A DNA stretch of 64,000 nt from assembly GCA_029204225.1 (NCBI GenBank), contig CM055109.1:16981590-17045589 (forward strand), given 5' to 3'. This document shows positions 46,256 through 58,402 of the stretch, piece by piece. Under the pieces are notes generated by a model that was not told where the DNA came from, searched no databases, and was given only the letters and a program-made list of their open reading frames with translations. The first letter of the stretch is position 1, and each line of letters starts with the position of its first letter. This DNA comes from Diphasiastrum complanatum (taxonomy: Eukaryota > Streptophyta > Lycopodiopsida > Lycopodiales > Lycopodiaceae). Made by a program: the position numbers and the translations under genes.

Positions 46256-47640
46256 TTTCTTGATAATCAATGTCATTATAACTTTGAGTGTAGCACTTTG
46301 CCACCAACCTTGCCTTGTAATGTTGATGCTCCCATCTTAATTATGCTTCACTTTGTAGATCCACTTATATCCAATTGTCTGAGAAACCTTCACAATTTTC
46401 TAAGTATGATTTTTCATCAAAGCATCATGCTCTACTCCATAACATCACACTAGTCATCAATGAATGTAACAAACATGTTAGCACCACTATTACTTGTTGT
46501 GCTAAAAAGACAATTTGTTCAACATTTATCAAATTTTTAGCCAAAGTAGAAACATAGAGTACGCCTTCAAGTCTTGATCATTTGCTATAATCTATGAGTC
46601 AGGAAACACTACTCACTCCCTCAATCATGAATTTACCATCGTTTTCTATATAAATTACTTTCTTTCATGGACCATCAAACATAGACATGGAAGAAAAGAA
46701 CTCTTTATGACTAGTCATGTGTTGGGAACTAGCTTCATTATCTATCCACCATGGATTTGATGCAACATTAGATGACATAAGACTCTCAATGAAATATCAT
46801 CAGTGAACTCTCATTAGCCTCATCAACGGTAAAACTGCCTTTCTTACAACCTTTATGTCTTCTTCTTCCTCTTGTCAAAGAATTCACTTGCATAATGACC
46901 AAGCTTCTTGCAATTATAGAAGCATTGTACCTTTCAGTTGTCTCTGTTGCCTTGAAAGGAAGAAGTAGTATATTCTTCTTTGGATATGAACCTCTAATTT
47001 TCACCTCCTCTTGAATTTCGTTTTTCTTTTTCTACAATAAAAAAATCTCCATCATCTTGCTTGATGTTGATGAAGATGTTGCCTCTTGTCTTCATGCTGG
47101 CCTATGCTCCATAGTACACTTTGCAAACTTTCCGAGGAGGAAAGCTCCCTTTGGATAATATTCTCACAACCACTTCCAAATTATTCATTGAGAATTATTT
47201 AAACAAGTGCCTCCTCTTTGATTGCTGCTCCAATGTCTTTAAGCTTCCCATTGATTGAATTGATCCTCATAACATAGGTAGTGACTGACTCCTCTTCATA
47301 TGGATAACTTCGATTGACTTGACTTCTTACAGTGAAGATCGTTGAGGTGTTCTTGGCTTCATGTATCCATTGAAATGTGTTCCAAGCCTCCTTTCTTGTA
47401 ATAGATTTATGTTGATGATGTGTAGAGCTAGTTTAGCTCTTTTGTCATACCTTACTCCATCTTGCACTTGTTGAGGTCCCTCTTCAACACCAAGTTATAC
47501 AATATCTATTAGATCTTGTATCACCAACAAAGATTAACTCCTAATATTGTGAATATAATAACTAGAAGATATCAATCTATCACTTGTTTGTAAGAGTATG
47601 TTGCCATGAAGTGGCTTTTTTGAATAGGATGTAAAAAAAT

Positions 47641-48028
47641 AAGATTTAACTTGATGAAACAAAGATGATATGCACAAACCCTAATCTTGTGCTTCCAAAA
47701 GCACTAGTATATCCTAAGAACTTAAAAGAGATTAGATCATATGAAAAATAGATGTACTTGCAACTATTTTTCTCATTTGACAATTCTATGAACATTAGAA
47801 ATTAGACAATATAGCAATTTTGATGTACATCACTACCAAACAAAAATAAAACTTGGATATGATTTTTCACTAATGAAATATAGCTCAAATGCACATTTAG
47901 AAACATGGAAAACATGGAATTGAGCCTTTTGAATATGTACATATGTGTATGAAATTGATTATGTATATATGTGTTTTTTATTTGATATACTTTGTGCTAA
48001 AAACTTTTGTGGCTTTCTGGTTTTGTAG
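47641..48028. other. No recognisable gene; possible intron
   Basis: AT-rich. It ends in a pyrimidine-rich stretch and AG that could be the acceptor of the short exon below. Confidence 0.35.
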
Positions 48029-48141
48029 AGAGGTCCACATCAAGTGATCCTACATGCGATGTAAGAGAGAATGAAGATGTGGACGAGGGGTTGAGGAATG
48101 AAAATGGCTTGGATGCGACTTCAATTGAAGTTGATGATTAG
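48029..48141 (+). pseudogene. Orphan last exon, acidic tail (possibly hAT-like)
   Basis: After an acceptor CTGGTTTTGTAG the frame reads RSTSSDPTCDVRENEDVDEG, then LDATSIEVDD and TAG. Acidic, Ser/Thr/Asp-rich tails of this kind end many plant transposase genes, notably hAT, but nothing here is diagnostic. No upstream exon is recognised. Confidence 0.3.
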
Positions 48142-48477
48142 TGATGCACATGTTTTTTTTCTTAAGTGCAATTAACTTATGCTTTGTAATGTTAAAGCAG
48201 AGTGGGATTTTGTTTAAACCCCTTTCTTTGAAATTTTTTGTAACATTTCTATTTATATACCAAGGAACTTCTCTCTTCAAATAATATGTCTATTACATTG
48301 TTTTCCTTTTTCATTGTTGTAGGTGTTTACCACTTTTTAGCCCTATCTTAAAAGGTAGGGGTCTCAAAGTCACTACCCAAAAGATGAGGTGGTGCATTTA
48401 GAGAATAAATGTTTTTAATTTTATGTTGAAAAAATTGACTACATTTTTTTTGCAATTTCAAAAGAATGATCTATCCA

Positions 48478-48588
<111 letters not shown>

Positions 48589-48755
48589 CCTTTGAGCTTT
48601 TTGAAAATGCAAACACATTTGTTGCATGAGGAGCTCTGCATGTTTTTTTTTTTCCTTCTAAAAAAAACAATGACTACATGTCTTTATGTCATGCACGTGC
48701 TTGTATCACGTGGTCTTGGTGGCTTGTGAATGCGATTGAGATGGAGGAAAAATTG

Positions 48756-49330
48756 GTGTTGTTAGGATATTTTGTATTAAGAGGCCACATTGTGTTTTAG
48801 ACCATGATATGTAAATATTGGATGACTATTTGTAATTAAGTGAATTAAGCTATAAGGTCACTATCATGACAGTTACATTGGTGTTAATAGTCAAGATGTT
48901 TACGAAAGATCGAACGACTATGAGGAGTGAGTTACGAGTGTTTACATAGCACGTTTCTTATTTACAGACAATTATGGAGTTTTTGTATAAATAGGGCCAT
49001 TGAGGTCGACATGGGGGATGTTGGAATTCTAGTTGTTTTTTTGTTGATTTATGGGAAGGGTGAGAGCTAAACTCTGGTAGCAAAAATTCCCTCTAAATTA
49101 TTGTAATTGTTGGTAGTAAGAGAAAGTGCCAATTTGGCAAAAGTTGTTCATGGAGGACGTTGTTAGCACCTTGTGGTACTTGTATTTTAACATTTATAGA
49201 ATCAAATTGTTATAACAATGTGTACATTTTGCAATGTGTATCGAAGTTCTAATGATAATAGTATAGTTGCGATGAATTGTTTTCAAATGGTTGATACGAT
49301 TGTTATTTGTTAGCACTTTGGGTGAAAACA
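48756..49330 (+). repeat. LTR-like sequence with promoter
   Basis: Possible start TGTTAGGATA at 48760, TATAAATA at 48986-48993 followed by GGGCC, and a T/G-rich tail to about 49330. It is followed by gypsy RT sequence on the same strand. The borders and the identity of a second LTR are not established. Confidence 0.35.
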
Positions 49331-49479
49331 CTCATTCCAACTGGCTTTGGGACCTAGCTCATGATCGTATTGCTCGAGACCCATACGAAAGAAATTATTT
49401 TATCTTGCTTAGGTCAGGTTGTTTAGAGAACTAATTTCACTCATAACACCTTTTTGGTTTTAGGGTTTAGGGGTATGCC

Positions 49480-49665
49480 TATAAGGTTATGCCTTTTGTG
49501 TCAACCAATGCACCGATTGCTTTTTAAGAAGTCATGACTAAAGCATTTTATGACTATTTTTATGAAAATTTTCTTGGATGATTTCTATATTTATGGGGAT
49601 GAACATGAGTACTTATGGGATTTGGAAAAGTTCTTTCAACGAAGTTATGAATATGAGGTGGTATA
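49480..49665 (+). pseudogene. Gypsy reverse transcriptase scrap
   Basis: Plus strand: YKVMPFVSTNAPIAF, stop, EVMTKAFYDYFYENFL, then LDDFYIYGDEHEYLWDLEKF after a frame change. This is the TNAP...F...M...LDDF(x)VYG core of gypsy RT. No other domain of this element is present. Confidence 0.72.
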
Positions 49666-49674
49666 TCATGTAAC

Positions 49675-50214
49675 TATTTTCAAAGTCTAAGATCCAAACT
49701 GATCTTAAATATAGATCTAGGCACAATAGAAGATGCACAAAAATCAATCTTACATTTGTAGACAATTCTACGCATAGAATTGACAATTTGATCAAGATCT
49801 ACTCAACATAACTTGATAGAGTTGAAAGAAAATCAAAACATAAATGGATCTGAATCAATTCTCTTTAAACAGGCTATACAACAACAAATAAACATTTAAA
49901 GCTTACACAATGTATTCTATGCACAAGTAGAATAGAACCACAAATAACAAGCTAGAATTGACTCCAAAGCTTCCAGAATGGAATAGCCAACCTTATCAAC
50001 AACTAACTCAAGAATAGTAATATTGGCCAAGATTGTTAACCTAAAGCCTAAAATGACCTTTTAATAACTAAGTATCCAAATAAACTTGGAACAAATAATC
50101 ATGTGTACTATTTTTACACATGTGAATCAATCATTTACACTTTTTTTTGCATATTTGGCCTCATATAGACACAAAGTGCCAAACCATGTAGAAAACTAGT
50201 TGACATTTTTCACA
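49675..50214 (-). repeat. 3' LTR of minus-strand copia family A
   Basis: On the minus strand it starts TGTGAAAAATGTCAACTAG after the RNase H tail and an A/G run. The start resembles the plus-strand copy at 1495. The low-coordinate end is set by the gypsy scrap and is approximate. Confidence 0.55.
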
Positions 50215-51140
50215 CTTTTTCTTCAACTAGTTTTAGCATAGATTTAGAACATAAATTCAGATGTGATCTATTCATAATGAATAACTCTTTTCCCAAAGAT
50301 TTGGTGAAGATATCAACCACACATTCCCTTGAAGAAACATGTTGAAACTCCACCTCCTTTGCCAAGACTTGATCCCTCACAAAGTGATGTGCAAGCTAAT
50401 TGTGCTTGCTCCTTGCATGAAAAACCATGTTGTTAGCCAAAAATTGAGCTGAAAGGTTGTCAATAAATATGATTGGAGTCTTCTTAGAATCCAGCAAGTG
50501 AAGATCCAATAACATCCTTTTGATCTAAAGCATTTCGTTGGGCATGTAGTCAATGCTTTGTTTTGGCCTCAGTTGAAAATAATGAGATAGTTGGTTGCTT
50601 CTTTGACATCCATGAGATAGCTCCATCCCCTATGAAAATAGCATATGCACTTAGGGATTCCTATCCATTTGATCACCTGCAAAGTTCGAGTCTGAAAATT
50701 CATAAAGGTTAGGTGTAGATCCACCATACATGATGCCAAAATCTCTAGACCTTGAGATGTATCTCAATACTATTTTTTCTATCTTCCAATGAGACTCACA
50801 AGGATCATGCATGATTGACTTAATCTACCAACACAATATCTTAGATCTAGGTGTAGAAACAAATTTGCATTCATCCATATGAAACCTTTTGAGAATAGAG
50901 TTAGTATACTTCTCTTGACAAATAAAAGTAGTTTTAGAAGTCCTACTCACTTCTATTCCTAAGATATAGTGCAAAAAATGACCAAGATCACGAATCTCAA
51001 ACTCATTCTTGAGAGCTATCTTGATATCATCTATATATTCTTATTACCACCAATTAAAATAATGTCATCCACATAGATTAAGAGGATACCAAAATCATTA
51101 CCATTCATTCTAAAGTAGAGTGAATGATAATTGTCATGGC
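50215..51140 (-). pseudogene. Copia family A RT C-terminus and RNase H
   Basis: Minus strand: the catalytic box GILLIYVDDIILIGGN near 51.06-51.10 kb, then HDPCESHWKIEKIVLRYISR (50.8 kb), SNFAGDQMD, and the RNase H tail IDNLSAQFLANNMVFHARSK (50.4 kb), VDIFTKSLGKELF and SKSMLKLVEE (50.2 kb). Compare TKSLGKDLF and SKSMLKLVEE at 1.4 kb. Frameshifts break it. Confidence 0.83.
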
Positions 51141-51399
51141 CATATTCTATTAAGGACATGGAATAGTCCTAATATGGTAGACCGGCCCACCGGTATTTGA
51201 GATTATTGGTCACAACGCCGAGATTTAATTCCATGTCGAGACCAATTTGTGAGTAATTACCTTGAGAGGAGCCATACACTCTAATTGAGACATATGGAGT
51301 AGTGCTACATGCACGTGTGACAGATATAGACAGGAGGGCTACTTGTCAGAACACTCCCTATGGCATACTTAGATCTGTATGGACATTGAATTCTATGGT
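51141..51399. other. No recognisable gene
   Basis: Short segment between copia family A and gypsy 2. It is possibly gypsy 2 spacer; no motif is visible. Confidence 0.35.
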
Positions 51400-52012
51400 T
51401 TAGATAGGGGGTCGAAGGATTGGTGCAGTGACTAAGGCCTTCTTGAGTTTGTGAAAAGCCTCAGTGACTTCAGTTCTCCATTCGAGTTGGATGGTCATTT
51501 GATATATCAAACGGGCCAGCTTAGCAAAATTCAAGACAAATCTCCAATAATAGTTGCAATGCCCCATAATCACGTACGGTTCCACGTTCTGGCAGAGCAA
51601 GTATTATGCAGATTTTGTTGACGTCAGTAGTAATACCATGTCTCGAAACTACATGGCCTAGCATTATATCGTGCGTGACCAAAAATTGGCATTTGGTCGG
51701 GTTTAGAGATACGCTGAATAATCGACATTGGATGAACACTTTCTCTAAGCAAGCTAGATGTTGGGCTCTAGAGGAGTGGACACACAAGTCGTCCATGAAA
51801 ATATCAAGGAATTTCCGTAGAAAATCTTTGAAGGCATAGCTCATCACTCATTGGAAGGTGCTGGGAGCGTTGCACAATTCAAATGGCATCACTCTGTAAG
51901 CATACATTCTCCACTCAGTGGAGAATGCAGTTTTGTGTTGATCTTCTAGGGCAATTTGTGGTTATAGCCACTAAACCAATCTAAAAAGCTATAGGCTTCT
52001 GCTCCAGCTATT
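51400..52012 (-). pseudogene. Gypsy 2 reverse transcriptase fragment
   Basis: Minus strand, three frames: GAEAYSFLDWFSGYNHKL (about 51.97-52.01 kb), VMSYAFKDFLRKFLDIFMDD (catalytic FMDD box), then LNPTKCQFLVTHDIMLGHVV, and the 51400-51600 frame HCNYYWRFVLNFAKLA. It is close to the gypsy 1 RT (FAFKDYLQKFLEIYLDD, LNPEKCQIW). RNase H and integrase are missing at the low-coordinate side. Confidence 0.83.
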
Positions 52013-52887
52013 CTCTCTAACACATTTGCATGATGGATATAAATTTGAAAGAAAAAAAAACGTTGAAGCATTTAAATCGTATCTGAAGAGCATCAATAAA
52101 AAAAAACACCTATGATTGCAGTAGAGTGCATACGTTTTGATATACTTATAGTTACATTTCCGATGATCATGAGGATTGATATCTTGTACTTTTATTTTTG
52201 AATGCATATATACATGTTGTACTAAAACTTCTGATATCAAGTGACCTCCCAGATAGTCTTAAACTCCAGAATTTTGCTTTTCAATAAGATTTGTATATCA
52301 TTTTGCCCTTTTTCTTCTGTCAAAAATTGCCCGAATTCTTCGTATATTTTGTTGGCTTTCAGTTATTAGCTTTATCTTTCTCATTGTAAAGAATCACAGA
52401 CTCAACTGTAGATCTTGGTCTCCTTGCCATTGCTTTTTTGAAAGCTTGGGCGCCAAAAATCTCTCTGATATGATACTTAATTTCAATTTTTCATATCACA
52501 TTTAATCTAATTTGAATGCCACCATAGTCACAGTTACTGTGCATACTATATTCTAAGTAACTATGCATACTATATTTCTATAACTATAACTAGTATGGTT
52601 AGCAAATTTCATTATACTAACTAGCATAGCTAAGTAAATTTAACTTGAGGTATTGACGTCAAGTGTGTCGGGCAGGAAGAGCCCCATAAGGGTGCTGAAA
52701 ATAAGCGGAGCCCACATGTGCATTGTGCAAATTTAATTCAATGGGATAAGTCCATGCTGCCTGGACATAAATTTCAAAGTTTTCTATAATATATTTTTAT
52801 TTCTCAGTTTATTTGAGCTACGTTACATAGATTTCAAATTTGTGCATTTTGATTGGGCCAGAGACTAGTGAAAAAAAAAAAGTATCT
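52013..52887. other. No recognisable gene, within gypsy 2
   Basis: AT-rich. The protease and first half of RT should lie here but are not visible, so deletion or replacement is likely. 52811-52925 has an inverted match at 61978-62110. Confidence 0.45.
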
Positions 52888-53780
52888 TTACAAAGGGTCT
52901 TTTTTTATTTTGGAACTCCTAATGTCTCTCCTTGGATATGAGTGGGTAGGTCCTAGTTGCAAGCCTTTCAACTTTTGGTCTACAACCGTGGTAAGGTCGA
53001 TGGTGAGCTTTCTGAACTGCTCATTGCTTTGGGTGTGCAACATCTCTATGGCGGATATGATGGAATCATCGCTATTGGCCATAAAGGCAGAGGCATCATC
53101 ATGTAGCTTGTCCTTACGTTTGGCTCTTCGTTCTTTTCTGCGTCTTCTCTCTTGGTCAGAATTATCAAAGTCCGAACTAGTGCTGTCACTATCGTCGACT
53201 CTCTTGATGGCATTGGCGCATGCTACTTGAAAAGACACATACTTGTCCCTTCGTTTCATTTGCTATCTGATTCCCTTAGGTAGTCTTGCTAGGAACCATG
53301 TCAGGACGCTATGGTCTAGGACACTATTAGGATTGCATCCACAGCTCAATCTCTTGATCCGTTCGATATAATCATGCAAGGATTCATTTTTCTTATCCAT
53401 ATGGATACGTCCTAATTGCAGGAAGAGATCGAAGATGAAGCAGGTGGTTTTGAAATGGGTGATGAACTCAGTCTGTAAGATGTTCCAATCATCTCGTTTA
53501 TTTTTCTCGAGATTGAAATACTGGTATTAATTAGACATAGATTGAAATATCTTAACAGCTCTTGCGGGTTGTCGTCTCCATAGGCTATACATGTCTGAGT
53601 GTAGATCTGCAAGAATCGTCGCGGATCTTTCTTTCCATCAAACCTTAGGAGGTCAATTTTGGAAAAGTTTTGGACTACGTCAACATGTTCATGATGTATT
53701 TCGATAGATAAGTTGACAAACTCTTCAAGATGAGGAGGATCCAGAGTGGATAATCTCCTACCAAATCTAAGATGCATACA
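52888..53780 (-). pseudogene. Gypsy 2 gag
   Basis: Minus strand. The 53412-53777 frame carries the retrotransposon gag start LLRFDGKKDPRRFLQIYTQT. A frame change near 53.5 kb is followed by FKTTCFIFDLFLQLGRIHMD and ESLHDYIERIKRL (53.35-53.45 kb), and then the 52888-53259 frame. That frame is a charged region (DSDSTSSDFDNSDQERRRRK) with a helical C-terminal part (LHTQSNEQFRKLTIDLTTVV), ending KIKKDPL and a stop. No zinc knuckle remains. Confidence 0.75.
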
Positions 53781-53989
53781 CAGGAATGAGAGAAGTGGCT
53801 ATTTTTTGTCTTTTTTTTTTCCTTAGATATTTTTGTAAATATTTCTGTATGAGAGTGATCAGATGATGAATCGAGATGCGGCTAAAACCGAAATGAAAGT
53901 GAGCTCAGATCAAGATTAGATCGGGATCTAAATAAATTGGATGGATGAAAAGAAGCATAAATGCAAATCCAAAAGGCAATCGGGGAAGA

Positions 53990-54670
53990 TCAAAAAGTGC
54001 ATATGGGTTTTGATTGTCAGATACTCAGAAATTTTTTTTTTAGTTTTATCTAATGGCAAGTAATATGCAGTGGCAAGTAAACATGAGTAAAATCTGATTA
54101 CTTGTCGAGCTATCTACCTACTGTAAATGATGATCAGAACAATCTGAAAAAGTGACGAGTAAATTGGAGTAGTTGGCGAGTTAGTGCAAGTAAATGCAAG
54201 TAATCACATCTTTAATCATTGGTCTGGTACAAGGTAGATCAGGTATTGTACTTGCTACTGTACTGATGGCGAGTAAAGATACTAAACAAATTAAGAAAAA
54301 TCACTATTGGCGAGTAAAGAAAAAAAAAGATGAGAAATTAAAAAATGAGTGAGAAATTTAAATTAGCAAGTTAGCGCGAGTAAACTGATTACTCGCCGAT
54401 CTCCAGAATGGTACTTCTGAGGCTACTGAACACTCTGTATTGATGGCGAGTAAAGTCTCTCAGTAAAAATGTAGAAAATCAAATTGGCGAGTAAAAGAAA
54501 CACTATTGGTGAGTAAACGCGAGTAAAAGCTGTTTACTCGTCGAGCTCACATAATAGGCCTCTAGGTCTGCTCTATTCATTGGAACAATGGCGAGTAAAA
54601 ATAATGATAAAAAAATAGAAAAAAATCTGGGGGCGAGAAAAACCTATCAAAATGGAAGAAAAATCAGAGA
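53990..54670. repeat. GCGAGTAAA repeat array in the gypsy 2 leader
   Basis: GGCGAGTAAA, GCGAGTAAA, TTACTCGYCGA and one-mismatch forms occur at least fifteen times. Four larger units can be seen, starting near 54097, 54195, 54387 and 54532, each with a TTACTYGYCGA start, then GATGGCGAGTAAAG and one or two GCGAGTAAA further on. Unit length varies from about 100 to 190 bp. The array lies between the primer site and gag. Confidence 0.78.
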
Positions 54671-54700
54671 AAATACAAACAAAAATCCATCAGAATCGTC

Positions 54701-54718
54701 TCCCCGACAACGACGCCA
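54701..54718 (-). promoter_or_regulatory. Gypsy 2 primer-binding site, tRNA-Asp type
   Basis: TGGCGTCGTTGTCGGGGA on the minus strand. It matches the plant gypsy consensus TGGCGCCGTTGCCGGGGA except for two C-to-T changes. This type occurs in Athila/Tat-like elements (family knowledge) and marks the end of the 5' LTR at about 54719. Confidence 0.75.
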
Positions 54719-55245
54719 AAAAAATGCTGGACCTTTTCTGTGCCTCCCTAAAAATTGGTGCAATCAAGAGGGACAAGAACGGGTTTGGATCTCTAACAGG
54801 GTGAATATCAATTGTAGTAGCAGGCTTCAATACAAAGGGAAAGAGGAGAAACTACAAGCTAGAGATGGAAATCTAAGCCAACTAAGGGTGTCAATCTCAG
54901 TGTTGGATCTAGGAGTGGAAGGGCTTAGATTTGAGAGTGAGATTCTTGTTTTTCTTCTTCTCTTTTTGGGTGTTTTTGGTTTCTTCTCAAGGGAGGTGAA
55001 AAATGAAAGAGAAATCTATCTAATGGACCCTAATGATCACTCCAAGGGGATTTTTAACACTATTTTTCTTGAGTGTGAATTTTGTGGATTAGTTTTAGAA
55101 ACTATAAATGAAAGCAAGTGCTAATGATCATTCAAGAATGTCATAGCATGATTAACAACAACAAAACAAGCATTCATCATCCACAATCAATCACACACAA
55201 GTAAAATAGAGGGGTTTCACACAAAACAAGAATGGAAGGAGGAGG

Positions 55246-55355
<110 letters not shown>

Positions 55356-55563
55356 TTCTCAATAAAAAGTGATTACAAAAAGGTGTCACATGCCTCTTTA
55401 TAGACAAACCTAGGGTTAGGGTTTTTGGTTCATCCAAAGCCATGTTCCATAAGAACTTGACTTTATAAAAAGTCTCAAACCAAATTGCATTTTAACTACT
55501 TGGAATATAGTATCAGTTAATTTTGGACTTTTTTAAAACAATTGGACGTTTTTTAGGATTTAA

Positions 55564-55629
<66 letters not shown>
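55564..55629. repeat. C-run followed by (CT)n microsatellite
   Basis: About ten C then 28 CT units. Confidence 0.96.
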
Positions 55630-56069
55630 GTTTACATGGGATAGACATGGAAATGAATTTTGATTTCACAACCACATATTTAAATGCACTCGTTTTAATA
55701 TTTCAATTCTAATTTTAAATTCCTATATATAGATTTATTGTATCAATTATAAAACTTACATTCACTACCTACAATGACATCTCAAGAGACATATAACATT
55801 GGGATCTTCAAATTTAGTTGATATGTAGAACTTTAACCTTTTAGACTAAATTATTCTATTCTAAAGGTTGCAAATTAGCAACTATTTCAATCCTTTAGAA
55901 TCTCTAAAACTCATTAAACTTTCCACATTACAACTTCCTCATGGTCTTACAATACACATGCCATGGAATAGAACTAACTTGGGGTGACATGCCCACACCC
56001 TAGCGAACAAAAAATTGGCTTTTTACAAAATTGCCAAGCTAGAACTACAACTGAAATTTTTACAACTTA
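55630..56069. other. No recognisable gene
   Basis: AT-rich spacer before the transposase-like locus. Confidence 0.4.
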
Positions 56070-56072
56070 AAC

Positions 56073-57372
56073 CTAGTACTCATCAACATCAGCTGCACAT
56101 GCATCAACCAATTTGTACAAATACTCCTTGATGTGTGCTCGAGAGATTTCTGGAATAGATGTTGATCTTTTAACATCATATCCATGTTTCTTTACCATCC
56201 TTTTTGCCTTGGTTTTCCATGCATAAATCATAGCATCGATATCTACATCTTCTACACCGTCATTGTTTGGAACCCAGTCTTTTGAGAGACAGTCTTCGTA
56301 TAATTCTTTGTTGTCGATTGGATTGTTTCCACATCTCCGAGTGGATTTAGGTTTGTACCATAATGCTTTGAGTGAAGTGACCATACCATCATCATCGGTC
56401 TCTACTCTAACAACCTTTGCCATAAAAAATGGAGCTCCCACTGCAACATCTTCATTTGGAGGTCATACTGCAACAAATTTGTTCATTGCAACCTCTCTAC
56501 TGGGTATGAATTCCGATAACGGTGCATCTCCTTTCCGTCCGCAATAACAACGAGGTAAGAGTTCTATTGTATCCATTTCGACTTCAATGTTCACATTAGA
56601 GGGCATGCATCCTGAAGGTTGAAAAGCAGTCGTAAAAGAATGTGGCCAAAAGGCTATTTGGTTGTACGTTGATAGTGGCAAATTCTTTTGTTTTGTAAGG
56701 TAATCAAGAAGTTTTGTGGTTTCATCCACAGATGAGTAATTTTGATCTTTGTATTCTGGATACTTCTTGCACATATATTGTCCATATTTATGAAAGGACA
56801 TCAATCCTTTCATCTCATCATTGTCTACTTCACTTGTGGGTGCCAAAAAGATCGCTTCCTCTTTTGAAGGCAAAGAGTGCAACAATCTGAAAGGTTCACT
56901 CCATATATCGTCTCCATCAGTGCAATAATATTTCCACTGCATGGTTGGTTCACCATTCAACATTTGAAAATGAAAGTAGTGAGGATTGGTGTGTCCTTCT
57001 AGACCATTATTTCCACGAACAATAAATGGCTCTATGAATCTTTTCCAATCCACCATTCGTTCTAACAACTCAACTTCACTACTTTCAGTACGACCGCCAC
57101 CTATCTTTTGGCCAATTCATCTTAGCATATTAGGCATGGTAAGAATAGATTTACATTCCAATGCCCTAGAGATTACGCTAAAAACTTGATCAATGTCTTC
57201 ATGCGTGTGTCCGACCATTAGAAACCCCATTTCAATAGTCTGAAATATGTTATGTGCCACCAACATAGAACAAAAACCAAAGATGAACCTATTTTTATTT
57301 TCCCTCCAACAGTTGTCAGCCTGAATACGTAGGATGGGAGGGAGATTGTCGCGTGCGAGTTGAACCTTTCGT
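56073..57372 (-). pseudogene. C-terminal half of the transposase-like protein
   Basis: It starts LPPILRIQADNCWRENKNRF (57.29-57.35 kb; candidate catalytic Asp in QADN), then FCSMLVAHNIFQ and FLMVGHTHEDIDQVFSVIS (57.20-57.26 kb; conserved His/Asp/Glu cluster). A stop interrupts near 57.12 kb. The 201-codon frame 56463-57068 follows (LERMVDWKRFIEPFI, CYCGRKGDAPLSEF) and, after another stop, 56073-56441 (GAPFFMAKVVRVETDDDG, SLKALWYKP). The last frame has the look of a small beta-rich domain. Two stops suggest a pseudogene, but frames remain long. Confidence 0.65.
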
Positions 57373-58172
57373 ATTGCTCACATAATGGATGTGGCAACCT
57401 GATTGCTGTCATGCAGATGCAAGGTGCCTATCCACACATTGCAGAACTAAGACTTAAACCCGTTGTTTCAGATAAAACCACATGTTCGAAGGCATTTCAA
57501 GATCTATTGGGAGTATCCCTTGGAATGTTTTGGCAAATAATCTTAGAGGCACGCAACAATATTGTCTATAAATTCATGAAAACACAGGTATATTAAAACA
57601 GCACACACATTCAAGATGGGGACTTGCTATTATGCGTGGGATTTTGGAAATGCATGCTCTGCCCCAACCGCATCTTCAACATAAATCAAAAGATGGATTT
57701 GTTCATTGTGAACATCATCTCCCTGCTGGCATGAGTAAAGGTAATGTTTTCAATTCCATCAACAAAGAACTTCAAGAAACTAGCATGTCGACAATCTCCA
57801 GAAATACATTGTATCGGTTGTGGAGACATGAGTTCCGACATGTTAAGACTCCAACAAAACAAAGAATGTCCAAATGCAAGATTTGTGATGAGCTTAAAAA
57901 ATGCGATCGAAAGTTGTACTGATATTAAGGTGCGAGATCGCCATTATATTGCAATGAGAAATCACCACTTGTTTCATGTTTTCGACTCAAGAAAGCTATA
58001 CACATACAGGAAAGAAGAATCAAGATCACATCCAGAGCAATCGTTGTGTCTTATTATTGATGGCATGGATCCAATACAACAACATTGCCCCATTTCAACA
58101 AGACTCCTCCAAGATTGGAGGGTAACCATTTTTTGAAAACGCATGTTTGTGGAGTGCTGGTTCACATATTCT
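57373..58172 (+). pseudogene. Middle part of the transposase-like protein, inverted
   Basis: Plus strand. Frame 57360-57596 has TTCSKAFQDLLGVSLGMFWQ, a helix-turn-helix-like block. Frame 57632-57922 has TISRNTLYRLWRHEFRHVKT and a zinc-type CKICDELKKC. After a one-base frame change, MRNHHLFHVFDSRKLYTYRK and SLCLIIDGMDPIQQHCP (candidate first catalytic Asp) follow; after another change HVCGVLVHIFLG. The fit of IIDGMD and the later VLVH to the family order is good. It is antiparallel to both flanks. Confidence 0.6.
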
Positions 58173-58359
58173 TGGGTTCTTCCCACATATTGCACACAAG
58201 GTTTAAATTATCTTGTGCCTTCAAAAAGCACCCGAACATCTGTAAAAGGTAATTATGTCTATCTAATCCTCGCTTTCTCCATACACGCAGTCTCAAGTCT
58301 TCACATTCTTTGTATGTGATTTTTCGTATACATAATTTTTTACAACAAGGTTGCATCAA
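58162..58359 (-). pseudogene. Cys-containing block before the break
   Basis: Frame MMQPCCKKLCIRKITYKECE, then VWRKRGLDRHNYLLQMFGCF. Cys-Cys...Cys...Cys and an R-W...R...(Y/L)LL pattern is the usual N-terminal block preceding the helix-turn-helix region of this family, as I remember it. It ends NMWEEP at the inversion point. Confidence 0.5.
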
Positions 58360-58402
58360 AGTCCCTTTATATGTTCTGGCGATAGAACAAAATCTACCTT
58401 CT

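Larger units (their letters stand above)
43589..47640 (-). pseudogene. Copia polyprotein remnant with a repeated RT segment (family G)
   Basis: Minus strand, read from high to low coordinates. The gag core (about 47.1-47.4 kb, SQVNRSYPYEEESVTTYVMR) is followed by a zinc-knuckle relic NCKKLGHYASE (46.9 kb). The protease relic IDNEASSQHMTSHKEFF (46.7 kb) has DNEA where DSGA is expected. The RT start WIYKVKHN-DGSIN (46.3 kb) has a stop at the dash. RT pieces follow: FLNGYLYEEVHMEQPKGYME (46.1 kb), [13 protein letters not shown] and LLCVDDIILTRNN, with LNQELEMK near 45.8 kb. The last part recurs at 43.6-44.3 kb (LCVDDIILKSNN, LNQEFEMK). Integrase is largely missing. Multiple stops and frameshifts. 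Confidence 0.8.

Noticed and set aside
54097-54670. CRISPR-like array
   Set aside because: Repeats are short, diverged and irregularly spaced, and lie in a plant retrotransposon leader.
54588-55124. 178-codon plus-strand frame
   Set aside because: Overlaps the gypsy 2 primer site and 5' LTR on the opposite strand; low-complexity start, no domain.
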